A stretch of DNA of 38,709 bases from Saksenaea vasiformis B4078 (GCA_000697055.1 JNDT01001485.1:1-38709), one strand, 5' to 3'. Numbered from the stretch's first letter, positions 23,801 through 34,403 are shown. Notes: a model not told the origin generated them from the letters alone. A program made the numbers and translations.

Positions 23801-24571
23801 ATGTTACGTGTCAGATGGCACTATCCATGCCGATGTTCGGGTCTTTAATTTACGAAGGATGAAGGCGATGGGCGTTGCAGCTTTGATGCGATGGCTGTAT
23901 CCGCAGATGATCAAGGTGCACGAAATGGTATGTCTAAAAAAGAAAAAAATGGGTGCATGAAACGGTTGTTTTATGTTTTGTGCAGGAAGGAACAGAGGCC
24001 GTGGCACCGATGGAAAGGCTTTCTTACATGCGATTGCGATCGACTGGTATCTACTTGATAGGTACTTATTCAGAGAAGATGGAGACATTGCGACTGAACA
24101 GAGACGGTAGAGAGTCCAAACACTATATTCCTTTGGGTAGGCCAGCAGGTGGTAAAGGAACAGCTTGAGCACATTTTCGGTGTTACACAAGTGGATCAAG
24201 TGGATCCTCGAATGGTAGGGTGTTTATCCTGAAAAGCGTGTCAGACTCATTTTTGTTGCTGCAGATTCAGCTTCCATCATTGGAGCACCCATTAAACCAG
24301 CGTTTGCGAAGCATGACTCAGTCTCAGACAATCACTGTGGTGAGACAAGGTCTGGACCTTGAGAACCAATTTGTACAAATGCTAGTGGAGGATGAGGTCT
24401 TTGGTCAGATGAGTTACGTCGATTACCTGTGTCTCGTGCACAAACAGATTCAAAACGATGTAAGGTTTCTTTTTGTGCAATGTAATTGATAACCTAACTG
24501 TCTGTTAGTTGGAAAAAGAAAAACGTGATACTTTAATGGCATCGGCTTCCATTTGGGCTCAACGCTATTAA
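20879..24571 (+). CDS. SEC24: COPII coat cargo adaptor Sec24
   Basis: Sixteen exons, all in phase, coding 974 residues: 20879-21098, 21142-21257, 21309-21720, 21775-22041, 22102-22394, 22442-22539, 22589-22694, 22747-22978, 23025-23174, 23223-23507, 23560-23754, 23815-23927, 23986-24061, 24111-24214, 24265-24459 and 24509-24571. Sec24 pairs with Sec23 on ER exit sites and selects cargo. The first 220 residues are Pro/Gln-rich and disordered. The zinc finger has Cys308, Cys311, Cys330 and Cys333 ([15 protein letters not shown]). The trunk begins at [17 protein letters not shown]. The beta-sandwich, helical ([19 protein letters not shown]) and gelsolin-like parts ([20 protein letters not shown]) follow in the normal order. 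Exon 13 ends at 24061 rather than running on: splicing there restores the gelsolin motif. The length is normal for the family. Confidence 0.95.
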
Positions 24572-24590
24572 GTCGAAGCAGATATTTGTC

Positions 24591-24596
24591 AATAAA
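24591..24596 (+). terminator. Polyadenylation signal of SEC24
   Basis: AATAAA 20 nt after the SEC24 stop, inside the 184-bp gap to the next start codon. Confidence 0.5.
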
Positions 24597-24661
24597 CAAA
24601 CAGAGGATGCATTTCACATGTCAAGCTTTTACTCACAACTAATCTACTGTTTGATACAAAA

Positions 24662-24745
24662 TATTCTGTCTCACTCTCGCTTTCTTTTTCTCCTTCTTCT
24701 GTCTTTTTTTCCTTCTCTCTCTCTCTTTCTTTCTCTCTTCAAACT
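24662..24745 (+). promoter_or_regulatory. Pyrimidine-rich core promoter/leader of the perilipin-like gene
   Basis: An almost unbroken C/T tract (ctctctctctctttctttctctc) ends about 10 nt before the ATG at 24756. Such tracts mark highly used fungal promoters and transcription starts. With only about 184 bp between SEC24 and this gene, the whole promoter must lie in the gap. Confidence 0.5.
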
Positions 24746-24755
24746 TATAGACTAA

Positions 24756-25672
24756 ATGACAGCGGAAGATTTGAACGATTACGAAGAAGAACACCGGGGT
24801 GGGTGATCGCGTTTCTGTAGTGATCGCTTCTTACAAAGATCTTAGATAACGATCTAGGCGACGAGGATTATGAAAGTGCTCAAAGCAAAGACTTGGATTA
24901 TTATCCAAAGGACCATGAACTTGAAGATTATCATCTTTCTGTCAAACCTTACGAAATTAATGGGGTAACAATAGTTCGTAAAGCACCCAGTTTCCCAACG
25001 CAAGAGATCGATGATTCGGATGATGAAGAAGACAAGAACTACAAAAAGCCCGCGAGCTTCCTTCATCGCCTTGGAGCGATCCCGTTGATACATGATGGTA
25101 TCTGGAGTACAAAGCAGATCATGGAACGATATTATCTTGGCCAAGTTGTCGCCCAACAGACAGAATTCGCTGTGCGAACCATCAGTCCTTATGTCGATAA
25201 TTCTGTCGCCAATACATTGGGAAATCGATCGCTCGACATGGTGGAGCGACGATTTCCGATCGTGAATACGCCTACACAGGAGGTCAAGGGCAAGATCGAT
25301 AATGCACTTCAGCAGGCCCGGCGCGCGCCCAGCCAAGCCTCCAAACGCACGCTCGCTATGCTTGACCAGTACCTGCCGAAGCATGACAAGCAATTATTGC
25401 AGCGCATCGTAGCCAGTACCTGCCCTTCCCAGAAAACGTTAGAGCAGTGGATCGAACAACTCAAGGCTATCCGAGCAAGACTTCCGCAAAAAGCCCAACA
25501 TCTTCTGAACCCGCTACTCAACACCGCGCAGCAGGAATACGATTTGGTACGGTCCGAGTTTCAACAAAAGAACACTCCTATCGTACGTGCCCGAAACATT
25601 GTTAGCGGGCAAAGAGACGTAATCGTCATGCCCTTATGGCAATCGCTCTCTGGATTAGTACATCGCAATTAA
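24756..25672 (+). CDS. Perilipin-like lipid-droplet protein (CAP20/MPL1 type)
   Basis: Two exons, 24756-24798 and 24846-25672, 289 residues. The acceptor at CTTAG (24845) is used because the AG four bases earlier leads straight into a stop. Residues about 1-75 are acidic and charged (MTAEDLNDYEEEH, IDDSDDEEDKNYKK). The perilipin segment follows: SFLHRLGAIPLIHDGIWST, then RTISPYVDNSVANTLGNRSL and DMVERRFPIVNTPTQEVKGK. This matches the fungal CAP20/MPL1 pattern of a FLxxL...P(V/L) opening and an LDxxFPxVxxPTxE core. The rest is amphipathic helix. Fungal perilipins coat lipid droplets and protect stored triacylglycerol. It follows SEC24 on the same strand. The family call rests on short motifs, so paralogues with other roles are possible. 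Confidence 0.8.
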
Positions 25673-27428
25673 AAAGAAGAAGTAAATTGCAGTATAGTGG
25701 TTTAGGGTTAAATACCATCTTGAAAAGAAAAAAAAAGAGAAAAAGTTGTTTTGTTCCTTTGTGTGGTGATTTCCTGTTTTACACCGGTAGCTAATCCCTC
25801 TTTTTTTCACACACACACACAGAGGGAGAGATATATTCATTGTTAACAGCAACACTTTTGGACATCACATAGCATGGTTTCATCCACCAGTTAAAAATCA
25901 ATCCAGTAATGAGAGGCACATTATTCATAAAAAATGAACGGGCATGGTTCTACCTTTAAGATTCGAGATAACATTCTTCATCAGACGATAGCATCTACAG
26001 TCATGTCATGACAAGCACATGTGAGATTGGACCTGCAGAAGTGCCATACGCACCGCGAAAATTTCATGGCGGTACAATATTTATCGGATCTCACGTATAC
26101 GAGGAGATCCAGTCTTGCACGAGTAATCCGATATAAGAAACTTTCCCGTAGGCCTCAATAATCATCGTAGTCTTTCCGGAAGGGTTGCAATTCGAGATAG
26201 AGCTACCATATACGACATTGCAATCACTATTCTGCTGTATGTAGATCAGCAGTACGCTCTTTGTATAAACAGTATTGGATATCCATGAAACGCGGCACCA
26301 TCGTTGCAAAAGTAGTACTATTTCTCAGCCAATCAATTTACTAGTTGCGTCAAGGTTGAGCATATAAAACGATATCGACACCGTCTCTTGTCACGCTCTT
26401 TGGTCCTTTGGTATGTTTTTTGTAACGGTTCATTCGATTTGCCTTGTTACTCTTTTTATATCCTATAGTTGTCAGATACGCTGCGCAATCAAACTGCAGG
26501 CTTCAAAGCATGCAGAGCAGGCCACGCCATTGGGCCAAATGCAAGCCCATAAGAAAAAATGGACTGGCCCTACGCTCCCGTGTAGGTGCCCAGGTATGAC
26601 CTGCAGCAGGGAAAACGAGCTTTTCCGATCTCTTAAAAACCACGGGGGTAAATGTATAACCGCCTTCATGAAGCTGATTTCAACGGTTACACGTGTTCTC
26701 TTGATTATTAGGATTGCAAGTGATATTTATTTACACCATCAGGTCTTTACTATACTGTGAAATATGATCTAGCACTTGTATCTCGCTCATTGACGCCGGC
26801 TTGAATATTAGACGAACTGGAACAACCTTTATTCATGGATAGTGGTTTCGGATTACGTGTGATGGTTTATGCATCTCCAGTTTTTCTCTACCAGAATAGT
26901 ATAATGAATTCGCTATTATAGCATGGATGTTCCAGTTCTGCTCTGGTTTGCATCAGATGCCCTTCATGTCTGAGACCTCTACTGGCCCTACATCGTTTAT
27001 CGTAATTTATTTGTGAAAATTTCTTGTTCAGGCATAATCCGTTTTCTCGATATTTCTATCCGATTGCCATTTACAACAAACTCTTATCCCTTTTTTTCAC
27101 TTTTCCAAACGCATTCATCCTGACCGTATTTTTTTTTCTTTATTGGTAATCCTGTCATGGACCAACCTGTTCTTCAGAATCCTTTTTCTGCGTGAGCCGT
27201 ATCATCAATCTACCTAGTTGCGGTGACGGGATGGCTTCCTTGCGATGATGTCAGTTCTTTTTTCTTTTAACCAAACGGTTTGTTATTATTATTCTTTGTA
27301 TGCCAATGCTTACTGTGCAACAGACTTTTGAACGGTCCATCATCTTCGTTCTTTTTTACCGAGATCCGAGGGTAAGCAGCTCCACTCCAAAATAAACCAA
27401 ACTAATATCTTCCAACGGTGGGACATCT
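25673..27428. other. Gene-poor region after the perilipin-like gene
   Basis: A CA microsatellite lies at about 25809-25822. On the plus strand, a TATAAAA at 26361-26367 is followed by a CT-rich stretch and an intron-shaped segment 26411-26468 (gtatgttttttg ... tcctatag). A short frame follows, MQSRPRHWAKCKPIRKNG (ATG 26510). The alternative ATG at 26413 opens an ORF with a hydrophobic start (MFFVTVHSICLVTLFISYS). On the minus strand an open frame of about 72 codons at 26309-26091 is listed separately. No recognised protein is encoded here. Confidence 0.4.
26091..26309 (-). other. Small Cys-containing open frame, possibly coding
   Basis: The minus-strand frame ends at 26091 and reads NTVYTKSVLLIYIQQNSDCN, then VVYGSSISNCNPSGKTTMII and VSYIGLLVQDWISSYT. 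It alternates beta-like segments with two cysteines and looks like the C-terminal part of a small secreted protein. No ATG opens the frame within it, so upstream exons would be needed; I found none. It is antisense to the TATA/intron-like segment on the plus strand, so at most one of the two readings is likely real. Confidence 0.25.
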
Positions 27429-27720
27429 ATGGTAATGGCTACTCAAGTCGTATTTGGTATTCGCCATCTCGTTTTCTCGCTGACCACGTTTGCTATCTAC
27501 CGTAAGTGATCCCGCTGCAGTGATGCTTTGATACTGAGTTTTTGAATCTGTTACCAACTACCCATTCTGGCACACCCACAACAATATTGTTGTTGTGGGT
27601 GTTTACAAAAGCGCCGTAGATCCTCCGGGAGATGTAAGTACTGTTTGAATAGGTCTCTTTCCATGTGCTAACAACTGTCTCTTATAGACGGCTTTGCGTA
27701 ATGATAGTAGGGCAACCTAG
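27429..27720 (+). CDS. Putative 66-residue secreted small protein
   Basis: Three exons, 27429-27501, 27539-27633 and 27688-27720, join in phase. The model starts MVMATQVVFGIRHLVFSLTT, a hydrophobic stretch like a signal peptide. It continues ESVTNYPFWHTHNNIVVVGV and ends GDTALRNDSRAT. Donors are GTAAGT in both cases; the first intron is short (37 nt) and the second has a gtgctaac branch motif. There is no cysteine and no known family. Coding-like fragments downstream to about 28440 (GKDDMHVIYTCPIEETIPSD at 27897; GVGPGLCFVGYTVRKTLSAG near 28150) could be later exons or relics, but no join I tried keeps frame. It could therefore be the 5' part of a longer, damaged gene. Confidence 0.35.
27573..27601. 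repeat. Perfect 12-bp inverted repeat (hairpin)
   Basis: CACCCACAACAA (27573-27584) and its exact reverse complement TTGTTGTGGGTG (27590-27601) flank a 5-nt loop, TATTG. It falls in exon 2 of the putative small protein. No T-run follows, so it is not an obvious terminator. Confidence 0.75.
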
Positions 27721-29205
27721 GATAATGTAGTTAGTAATCTTTTTCATATCATCTGAGACGCTGTAGGGTCCTACAAGACGTTCCCGTCCGGAAGGCGTAT
27801 ATGATAAGACCATCAGGTAAGAAATCAGTGTCAGACTCGTGTATGATGCTGAGTTTCCGCAATATTTATGATACCGCTGTGTTTGCTGCAGGGGAAGGAT
27901 GACATGCATGTGATTTATACCTGCCCGATAGAAGAAACTATCCCTTCCGATAGAGGTATCGTGATGAAGATAGGTTTTGCTGAAATATCCGACGCTCCTT
28001 TCTTAGTGTGAAATTTGTGCCACGCGTTAAAGGGGTTACTCTTGAAGGTACCCAAGCGGAATGCTTTCGTTTAACACGAACGGTACAGTTTTAATGCCCA
28101 CGTCTGTTTCCGAGATCAGGATTGTAACTGCAGCCTTACATAGTTGGAGTTGGACCAGGTCTATGCTTCGTTGGCTATACCGTGCGAAAAACGTTATCGG
28201 CTGGACAAGAACTGAATTATGTTTATCAGATCATGTGTGAAGCGTAGCTTTCAGCACTGGTGCATCTCCCTTGCTCTAAACAATTATTCCTTTTGGACTA
28301 CCGAAATAGTTCGTTTCGCATCTGTTTCGCAAAAATCGCCAACAACTATATGCTCCCGTACACAACTATCTTTCTGGAAAAAAAAAGCGAAGACGTCGTA
28401 CCACCTGTGAAATTTTCGCAATTTTATCGCTGTCCTTACGTTTCCTAGTGCTTTATACTTTTTTCTGCAGATAATTCATATAAACAATTACAGAGGAGTT
28501 CCAACGGGAGATCCACTACGCAGATTTTGCGATTCTCCACCATTCAGAACAATAGGCCGTTCGAATTGTTTGCTACTTTCAGATGCTACACTATTAATAA
28601 CGTTATATCACCTGGAATGCTCTAGGGCATGTTGGACTCTCTTACCCTCGGCGTCCCACTTATGGGGAAGTCCCATCCTTTAAAGTGCTCTATTTTCTAG
28701 CCTCCACCATTCATTACACTCTGATAGCATGACACTATGAACGGCACTATATTCTATCAATCATGAGTATAAAGAAACATTTATTTCGAGGACCTTTTGA
28801 TTTTTTGGGGAACTGGGATGTTTCATTCTGGGGTTCCTAGCAATTCCTTCCATATATCTAAGAGTTTTCGCGTTCTATGCTAGATACGTTTGACAGAAAC
28901 CATGCATCGCCGAGTCAACAGTGCATCTCTCAACCTTCTCATAGCTGCGCCGACTCTCTTCGCGCGAGTAGTGCAACATAGGGTGCCCATAGCTTTATGT
29001 GGGCAAAAGTTAGGCTGATGATGGACTGTCGTGACTTTTTGTCATGGCTGCCCGAAGGCAAATCCTTTTGTTTTTCACTCAACCCATCGTCATTTTCTCA
29101 GTCGTCATGTTTGCTCATAAACCATTTGCTCAAAGACAAACACCACCTGCATTGCCACACCCTCACGATTCACGTAAGCGTCCATAAGGTTCTTTTCGCA
29201 GTCGG
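27721..29205. other. Gene-poor region before the NOT1 segment
   Basis: Scattered coding-like fragments lie at 27897-28010 and 28140-28250 (see the small protein entry). Good splice-like motifs also occur, for example GTAAGA at 27817 and TTTGCTGCAG at 27893, but frames do not connect. At about 29110-29172 a short plus-strand frame reads KPFAQRQTPPALPHPHDS and could be a degraded 5' exon of the NOT1 segment. No NOT1 MIF4G or CAF1/CNOT9-binding domain sequence was recognised here. Confidence 0.4.
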
Positions 29206-31680
29206 TTGACCAGCATTTTAGCATTCCTTAGCGGATCGTTGAATCCGCCATTAGGCCTTCACGCGAATCTCATGGCAAAGCTCGAGGTAAAGAGGAAAAA
29301 GAAAAGAAAACAGCAGCTCTCGAGACATTCCACCCTGATCAGTTATCTATTGGCAGCAAATGCTTTTAGAGCTGGATCGACTGATTCGTCAATCGGACTT
29401 GGCAACATGCGCTTTGCTGCAACCGAACCATGACATTTGTTTGCTCATGCGACAGATCCCGCTCCTCATTTCACAAAGCATCAACCCACTACAAACCATG
29501 CTGATATTTGTCGAGAAGGTCGTTTACATGTTGTATAAAAGCAGTACTCCCTTTGCTCTGGAAGCCTATACCGGGTTTTTACAGTCATTATTCGAGATGT
29601 CATTGGATGTAGCCAAGGAAGCCACAACATGGATTGTTTATGCTGATGATGAGGTAAAATCCGAAAACGTTTCTTTCTTTTTCCTCTGGTTTTTACGGGA
29701 CAAATATTAGAGGAAATACAATGCACCTGTTGTGGCGATGTTGATCCGTCACGACATGCTTCCGTTGAAAGAGTACGACGTTCAACTGGCCAAGCTGGTC
29801 CATGCTAGAGCAGATGGGGTAATTGATTTTGCTGTGGATCTCATCCGGATATGTCTACTATCCAGTGCCATGACAACCCTAGAAGATCATATCCTAACGG
29901 TGGCAATGTTACATGACATGGTGAAATCAAATGATGCGCCGGCCAAGTAAGATATCCATATGAAAAGCGCAGTGTTCCTGATCATGTTTTTTTTTAAAAA
30001 AAAAGCGTACTGGAACTGATTGAGGATTTGGAGAAACAAGCAAATGCAGTTTATGTCGACATGAAAGGGGATGTCAATGTCCTGGAGTTACGGATGTTGT
30101 TCTCGCAATGGGCTAGATTATGTCAACACCCTATGGCTGGGGATATGATGTACCGGCAGCTCGTCAGCAAGGTAAATCCTTGCGTTTTAAACAAATTCTA
30201 TTTTCCGTGAAAACTCAACAACACAACTCACACCCAGATTCTGGCGCTCACCAAAGACGACAATGGTAAATGTCTGTTTTTCCGTTTATGTATCGAGAGT
30301 TTCGCCAGCCGGTTTACAAGGCGGTCGATCCATCTGGTGGATGCGTTTGGCAAGCTGATCGCTTACATGGTGATGATGGAAGTAAAGGAAACAAAGGTCA
30401 AGCTGTACAGTCATGCTTTGTCGACCTTGATTTTGGTATTAGCCAAGCACCATGGTACGGCTGGTGCTAGTTTCAACCAGAAACCTTTTTTACGGATGAT
30501 GACGGCTATCTTTACGGAAGTCAACAAGGTCAACGTGAAAGGCATGAATGCTAGTCTTTTGGCAGTATACAGGTAACTGGCGAAGGGGGAAGAAAAGGAT
30601 AACACGTTAATTCTCTTCTTTTCTTTTTGCAGTGATGCCTTGTACGCTTTGCAACCGTCGCAATTTCCTGGATTTGGTTTCTCTTGGTTGCAATTGCTTT
30701 CCCATCGATCGTTTGTACCCTTGTTACTGGTATCTAAGGAGAACAAAGGTTGGAGAATCTGCCAGAAGCTGGTAGTTGCATTGCTTCAATTTTTATGTCC
30801 TTTGCTCCAGAAACGTCGGTTGCAGAAGGCCACCTGTGCCTTTTATCGTGGTACCCTTCGGTTCCTTGTTGTCCTTCTCCATGATTTTCCCGAATTTCTT
30901 TGCGAAAATTACATGGTGTTTGCACAACTGATCCCGCAAGGATGTGTGCAACTTCGCAATCTCGTACTCAGCGCGTTTCCACGTGTTATGCATTTGCCAG
31001 ATCCTTTTACGCCTAACCTTCGTTTGGATTTGCTACCCGAGTCGAAACAGCATCCGTCGATGGATTGCAGTTATATAGAAGCTCTCGGTCCATGGCAACA
31101 CAAGATCGAAAACTACATCAAAAAACGAAAACCCACCTTTTGTGCCGATGCACTAAAGTACTTGGAGCAAGCAGATTCGCACATGGGCCCGTTTGTATTA
31201 TGCCTTGGTTCGCAAGCAGCGCTAGAGGAGCCTATTGAAGCAAACCCTGCGGTACTTGTGTATAAATATTTATTGACTCACTTGACACCCAAAGGTAAGA
31301 AAGATATCAAAGAAAGAGGGGTGCTCACCATATTGCCTAGGCTCTTATCTTCTATTAAACTCGATTGCGGATCATCTCCGGTATCCAAACAGCCATACCT
31401 ACTTTTTCAGTACGGTTTTGTTATACCTGTTTGATGATCAGCCGGAACAGATAAAAGAGCAAATCACTAGGTGAGATGATTTTCAAAGATGTATACGCTC
31501 TTTTTTTCTCACAAATAGAGTATCAGAGTACTACTAGAACGACTGATCGTTAATCGACCTCATCCATGGGGATTGTTGGCAACATTCATTGAACTGATTC
31601 AAGATCCTGACTTTTGGGGACATTATTTTGTTCGATGCTCGCCTGATATTGAGCGACTGTTTGATAACGTATCCAAGTAA
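29206..31680 (+). CDS. C-terminal part of NOT1, CCR4-NOT scaffold, 5' end missing
   Basis: Eight exons: (5' limit uncertain) 29206-29286, 29357-29653, 29711-29946, 30006-30171, 30238-30572, 30633-31294, 31341-31470 and 31527-31680. They are all in phase, giving about 686 codons. An in-frame ATG at 29272 could serve as start. NOT1 is the scaffold of the deadenylase complex; this part holds the connector region ([38 protein letters not shown]) and the NOT2/NOT3-binding superfamily homology domain. Near-invariant family stretches include [35 protein letters not shown] and [21 protein letters not shown] complete NOT1 has about 1900-2400 residues, so roughly two thirds are absent. Upstream of 29206 a TAA (29185) closes the frame, and the nearest exon-like segment cannot be joined in phase. 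The coding sequence itself is free of stops and frameshifts. Confidence 0.88.
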
Positions 31681-31883
31681 GTCCTGAAACACATTGTTCG
31701 ATCTCGCGCTGAACTCCTTTCCTTCCTGCCCATCAGATCCATCAAACGAACAATATCTTAATGCCGTAAAGGAAAACAAACGAAAAGAAAGGAAAGAAAA
31801 GGATGACACACATAACTAGGTTATATCTTTTTAATTCACACAAAAATGTTCTCTCAAGGAAGTTTCCTTCAGCCCACTATCAT

Positions 31884-32527
31884 TTACTCGCCGAATAATC
31901 GTCTGACACGTTTAAGGACACTATCCTTTTCGGGATCTGAAAACAACATCAGCTTCCAAGCAGGAAAAAAGAAAATAGAGTTTGTTTCTTACCATAAGGA
32001 TGATCCTTGGAGGGTATCTCGAGAACAGTTGGGAATGCTTGACTATGGCTGTCAATCAACTCTCGGATATCTTCAGCAATCTTTAAACACGCGCGGTTAC
32101 AAAATGAGAATGGACCCGACGAAGAGCTTACATGCTGGTTGATCAGAATGATGGCAATATCTTTTCGTTTGGTGAATTCCGTAAATGTCTCTTCAATGGT
32201 TGCCAAAGGTGTCTCTGTACATGTCTTTTTTAAGTCAAACCAGAAAAAAAAGAGAAAAAAAAAAGAAAAGGAATGTGTCATATTTACTTGCATCAACGAC
32301 AAGAAAGTTACGTTTCTGCTGCTGGTTAACATGGCCAATGCCTGCAAGCAATAATCCTGTAACAGAATCCTGAGACGAGTTTTACGTCTACGTGTAAGCA
32401 TTCGTTGTCTCGCTCTTCCCTTCCTCCCTTTCTTTTAAGCGAGGTCTGTTTTCTTTTTCGTGTTTACCTCATCACCGATAACGGCGAGGAAATTGCGGTC
32501 CTTTTGAATCGAAGCACCGCCAGACAT
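31884..32527 (-). CDS. VMA7: V-type proton ATPase subunit F (Vma7)
   Basis: Five exons: 32527-32468, 32369-32288, 32214-32132, 32080-31993 and 31936-31884, coding 121 residues in phase. Subunit F sits on the central rotor stalk of the V1 sector and couples ATP hydrolysis to proton pumping into vacuoles. The whole family signature is present: [12 protein letters not shown] at the start, [40 protein letters not shown], then [20 protein letters not shown] and the C-terminal [12 protein letters not shown]. The length is normal. The start is the only ATG in exon 1, and no other ATG precedes the conserved KDRN segment. It is convergent with the NOT1 segment, whose stop is about 200 nt away. Confidence 0.95.
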
Positions 32528-33603
32528 GAGGTCTTACAACTTAGGTGAGAAAAGAAACCGAGAAGGAACTCAGTGGTTTTGCGAGATTTCGCGGACAGCA
32601 GTCCAGGATGATATAAACTCCGAACTGCCTTGGTCTGAAGCTCACGCATGCCTCCTTCAATGAATGTGATTACAATTTTGCATAGGCCTGAGATTTGTTG
32701 GCAACAACTTCCGATGAGTTGTTTCCTAGGAAGAAGCTCTTTCTACGTTAATCCATTGTTTGTGTTTGGGTGCCGTATTCCTCCATGGAACGGGAATTTG
32801 CCAGTGGCTCTTTGACGAGATACGTTAGTTCTCGCAAGTCTAAATAGTGGATAACATGGACATTACTTTTGTTTCAAATATGAATGAAGCGTAGTACGTG
32901 AACGACTGTGGCTGTTACTGGAGTGCTGAAACCACAATACGCTGAAGAGAAGTGCTAGTAATATACCAAATGTAATACTTCCTTTACTACGGGACATAAT
33001 CAATGTCTGCGCTTCGGTAATTAAGTTTGATCAACTGAGAGTGTGCCTAGCAACATTTCTTCCATCTTGCATCCGTGCTAAAGACCGATCCTCGCTATCT
33101 GACACAAAAAAGTGTTTCAGGTGACGAAGGAACGGTGGTCTCCTTTCTTTGGCTCTGTTTCTCGCTCCAACGTCCCTGGCTAAGTACGTCAGGAATCGAC
33201 ATGTCTATTTGCCTACCTTGCTCCATACTCACCTGAATCCAGCCCATTAAGCAGTCTAGCTTAGTTGTAAAAAACGACAATCGAGCGTTCTACGCTTTCG
33301 AAGGCCAAGAGTACCTGTGTTGAAGATTCCAGAAGCTTATGGTAGCGTTCCGATGAGCGACCTTCAAGGGTTTTTGGCGCAAATTCTTACGATGCTTGGC
33401 AGAACATATGGGTAAACGGGCCATAACGACGTTGCTGAAAAAAAGGAAGGTAATTCTATGGAGTATAGGTAATGGCTCTGTTATGATTGGTCAACTATTA
33501 GAAGTACCGACACGCTTATCATGGTCGGCAAACGGATTTAGGGCCGAAACCTAGTAAATAAGTAGATCGAAGATCCCTGATATCCGGTCCTTTATCACTT
33601 GAA
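32528..33603. other. Intergenic region without recognised gene
   Basis: It lies between the divergently read VMA7 and the GNAT gene. A short minus-strand frame at 33280-33095 and others here show no recognisable content. Both promoters must lie inside, but no clear TATA was seen. Confidence 0.5.
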
Positions 33604-34125
33604 ATGAACGTCAAAATCTTGCAGCCCGATTCAAGCTATGCTCAGACTCTCTCAGAACTTGGTAGCAGGCTCTTTACAGATACCTTTGGCGATGCCAACC
33701 CCCCTGAAGATCTCAAGGCTTATCTTGAATCGGCCTACACAACTGAGATTCAGACACAGGAGTTGAATGATCCCGCAATCAACACATACATGGCATTTGA
33801 TGAGGAGAACATCCCTGTTGCCTTCTGTCAATTGAAAGAGTCGAAGGATATTTATGACTTTATCGGTGATCCAGAAGCAATTGAATTAGCAAGAATCTAC
33901 GTTGATAAACGATACGCCGGTAAAGGCATCGGACAGAAGCTACTTTCAGAATGTATCTTAAAGGCAAAAGACCTCGACAAGAGAACTATTTGGCTCGGGG
34001 TATGGGAATTTAATCCAACGGCTATCAAGTTCTACGAAAAGCATGGTTTCCGAAAAGTTGGTTCTCATACGTTTAAAGTGGGCAAGAAGTCAGACACGGA
34101 TGAAATAATGATCAAAAATATATAG
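33604..34125 (+). CDS. GNAT-family N-acetyltransferase, intronless
   Basis: A single open frame of 173 residues. It transfers acetyl from acetyl-CoA to an amine or protein N-terminus; the substrate is unknown. Motif A, with the acetyl-CoA pyrophosphate loop, is ARIYVDKRYAGKGIGQKLL (about 96-114; R/Q-x-x-G-x-G as RYAGKG). Motif B is WLGVWEFNPTAIKFYEKHGF (130-149). The WLGVWE...FY..GF pattern and the LYV/IYV strand resemble bacterial PaiA-like spermidine/spermine acetyltransferases and related stress proteins more than eukaryotic NATs. It has no introns, unlike nearly every neighbour, and sits beside a second intronless bacterial-type enzyme on the opposite strand. The ATG at 33604 comes directly before the predicted first beta strand (VKILQPD). 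Confidence 0.85.
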   Translation: MNVKILQPDSSYAQTLSELGSRLFTDTFGDANPPEDLKAYLESAYTTEIQTQELNDPAINTYMAFDEENIPVAFCQLKESKDIYDFIGDPEAIELARIYVDKRYAGKGIGQKLLSECILKAKDLDKRTIWLGVWEFNPTAIKFYEKHGFRKVGSHTFKVGKKSDTDEIMIKNI

Positions 34126-34130
34126 AAATA

Positions 34131-34144
34131 ATACAGTACTGTAT
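34131..34144. repeat. 14-bp perfect palindrome downstream of the GNAT gene
   Basis: ATACAGTACTGTAT is its own reverse complement and starts 5 nt after the GNAT stop codon. It could be a 3' UTR element or a protein-binding site. A chance occurrence in AT-rich DNA is also plausible. Confidence 0.6.
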
Positions 34145-34403
34145 CGCTCAGGAAGAGTAAATACACATTTACATCCTTTTCTTCTTCTAATACGACTATC
34201 GAGGCAATCAGTACCTTTCTGTAACCACATCTTTGGGCCACATTAGACCCGCTTAATCTCTGAACTGTGGCCAGTGACAAATAGTGAGGCGCAGTAAATG
34301 AGTACCTGGTTTCTCACGTCTAGAGAAACCCAGCAATTCCGTTACCGAGAAACCGCGGTACACATTTGCTGACCGGGCAAAGCTTCTTGCGGGCTCTTAT
34401 CTT

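Noticed and set aside
24854..25393. Minus-strand 179-codon frame opposite the perilipin-like gene
   Set aside because: Shadow of the plus-strand coding sequence, which has recognisable family motifs and in-phase splicing.
30270..30470. Alternative intron starting at GTAAATG (30266) in the NOT1 segment
   Set aside because: Reading straight through keeps the frame and gives [14 protein letters not shown], which matches the NOT1 family; no intron is needed.
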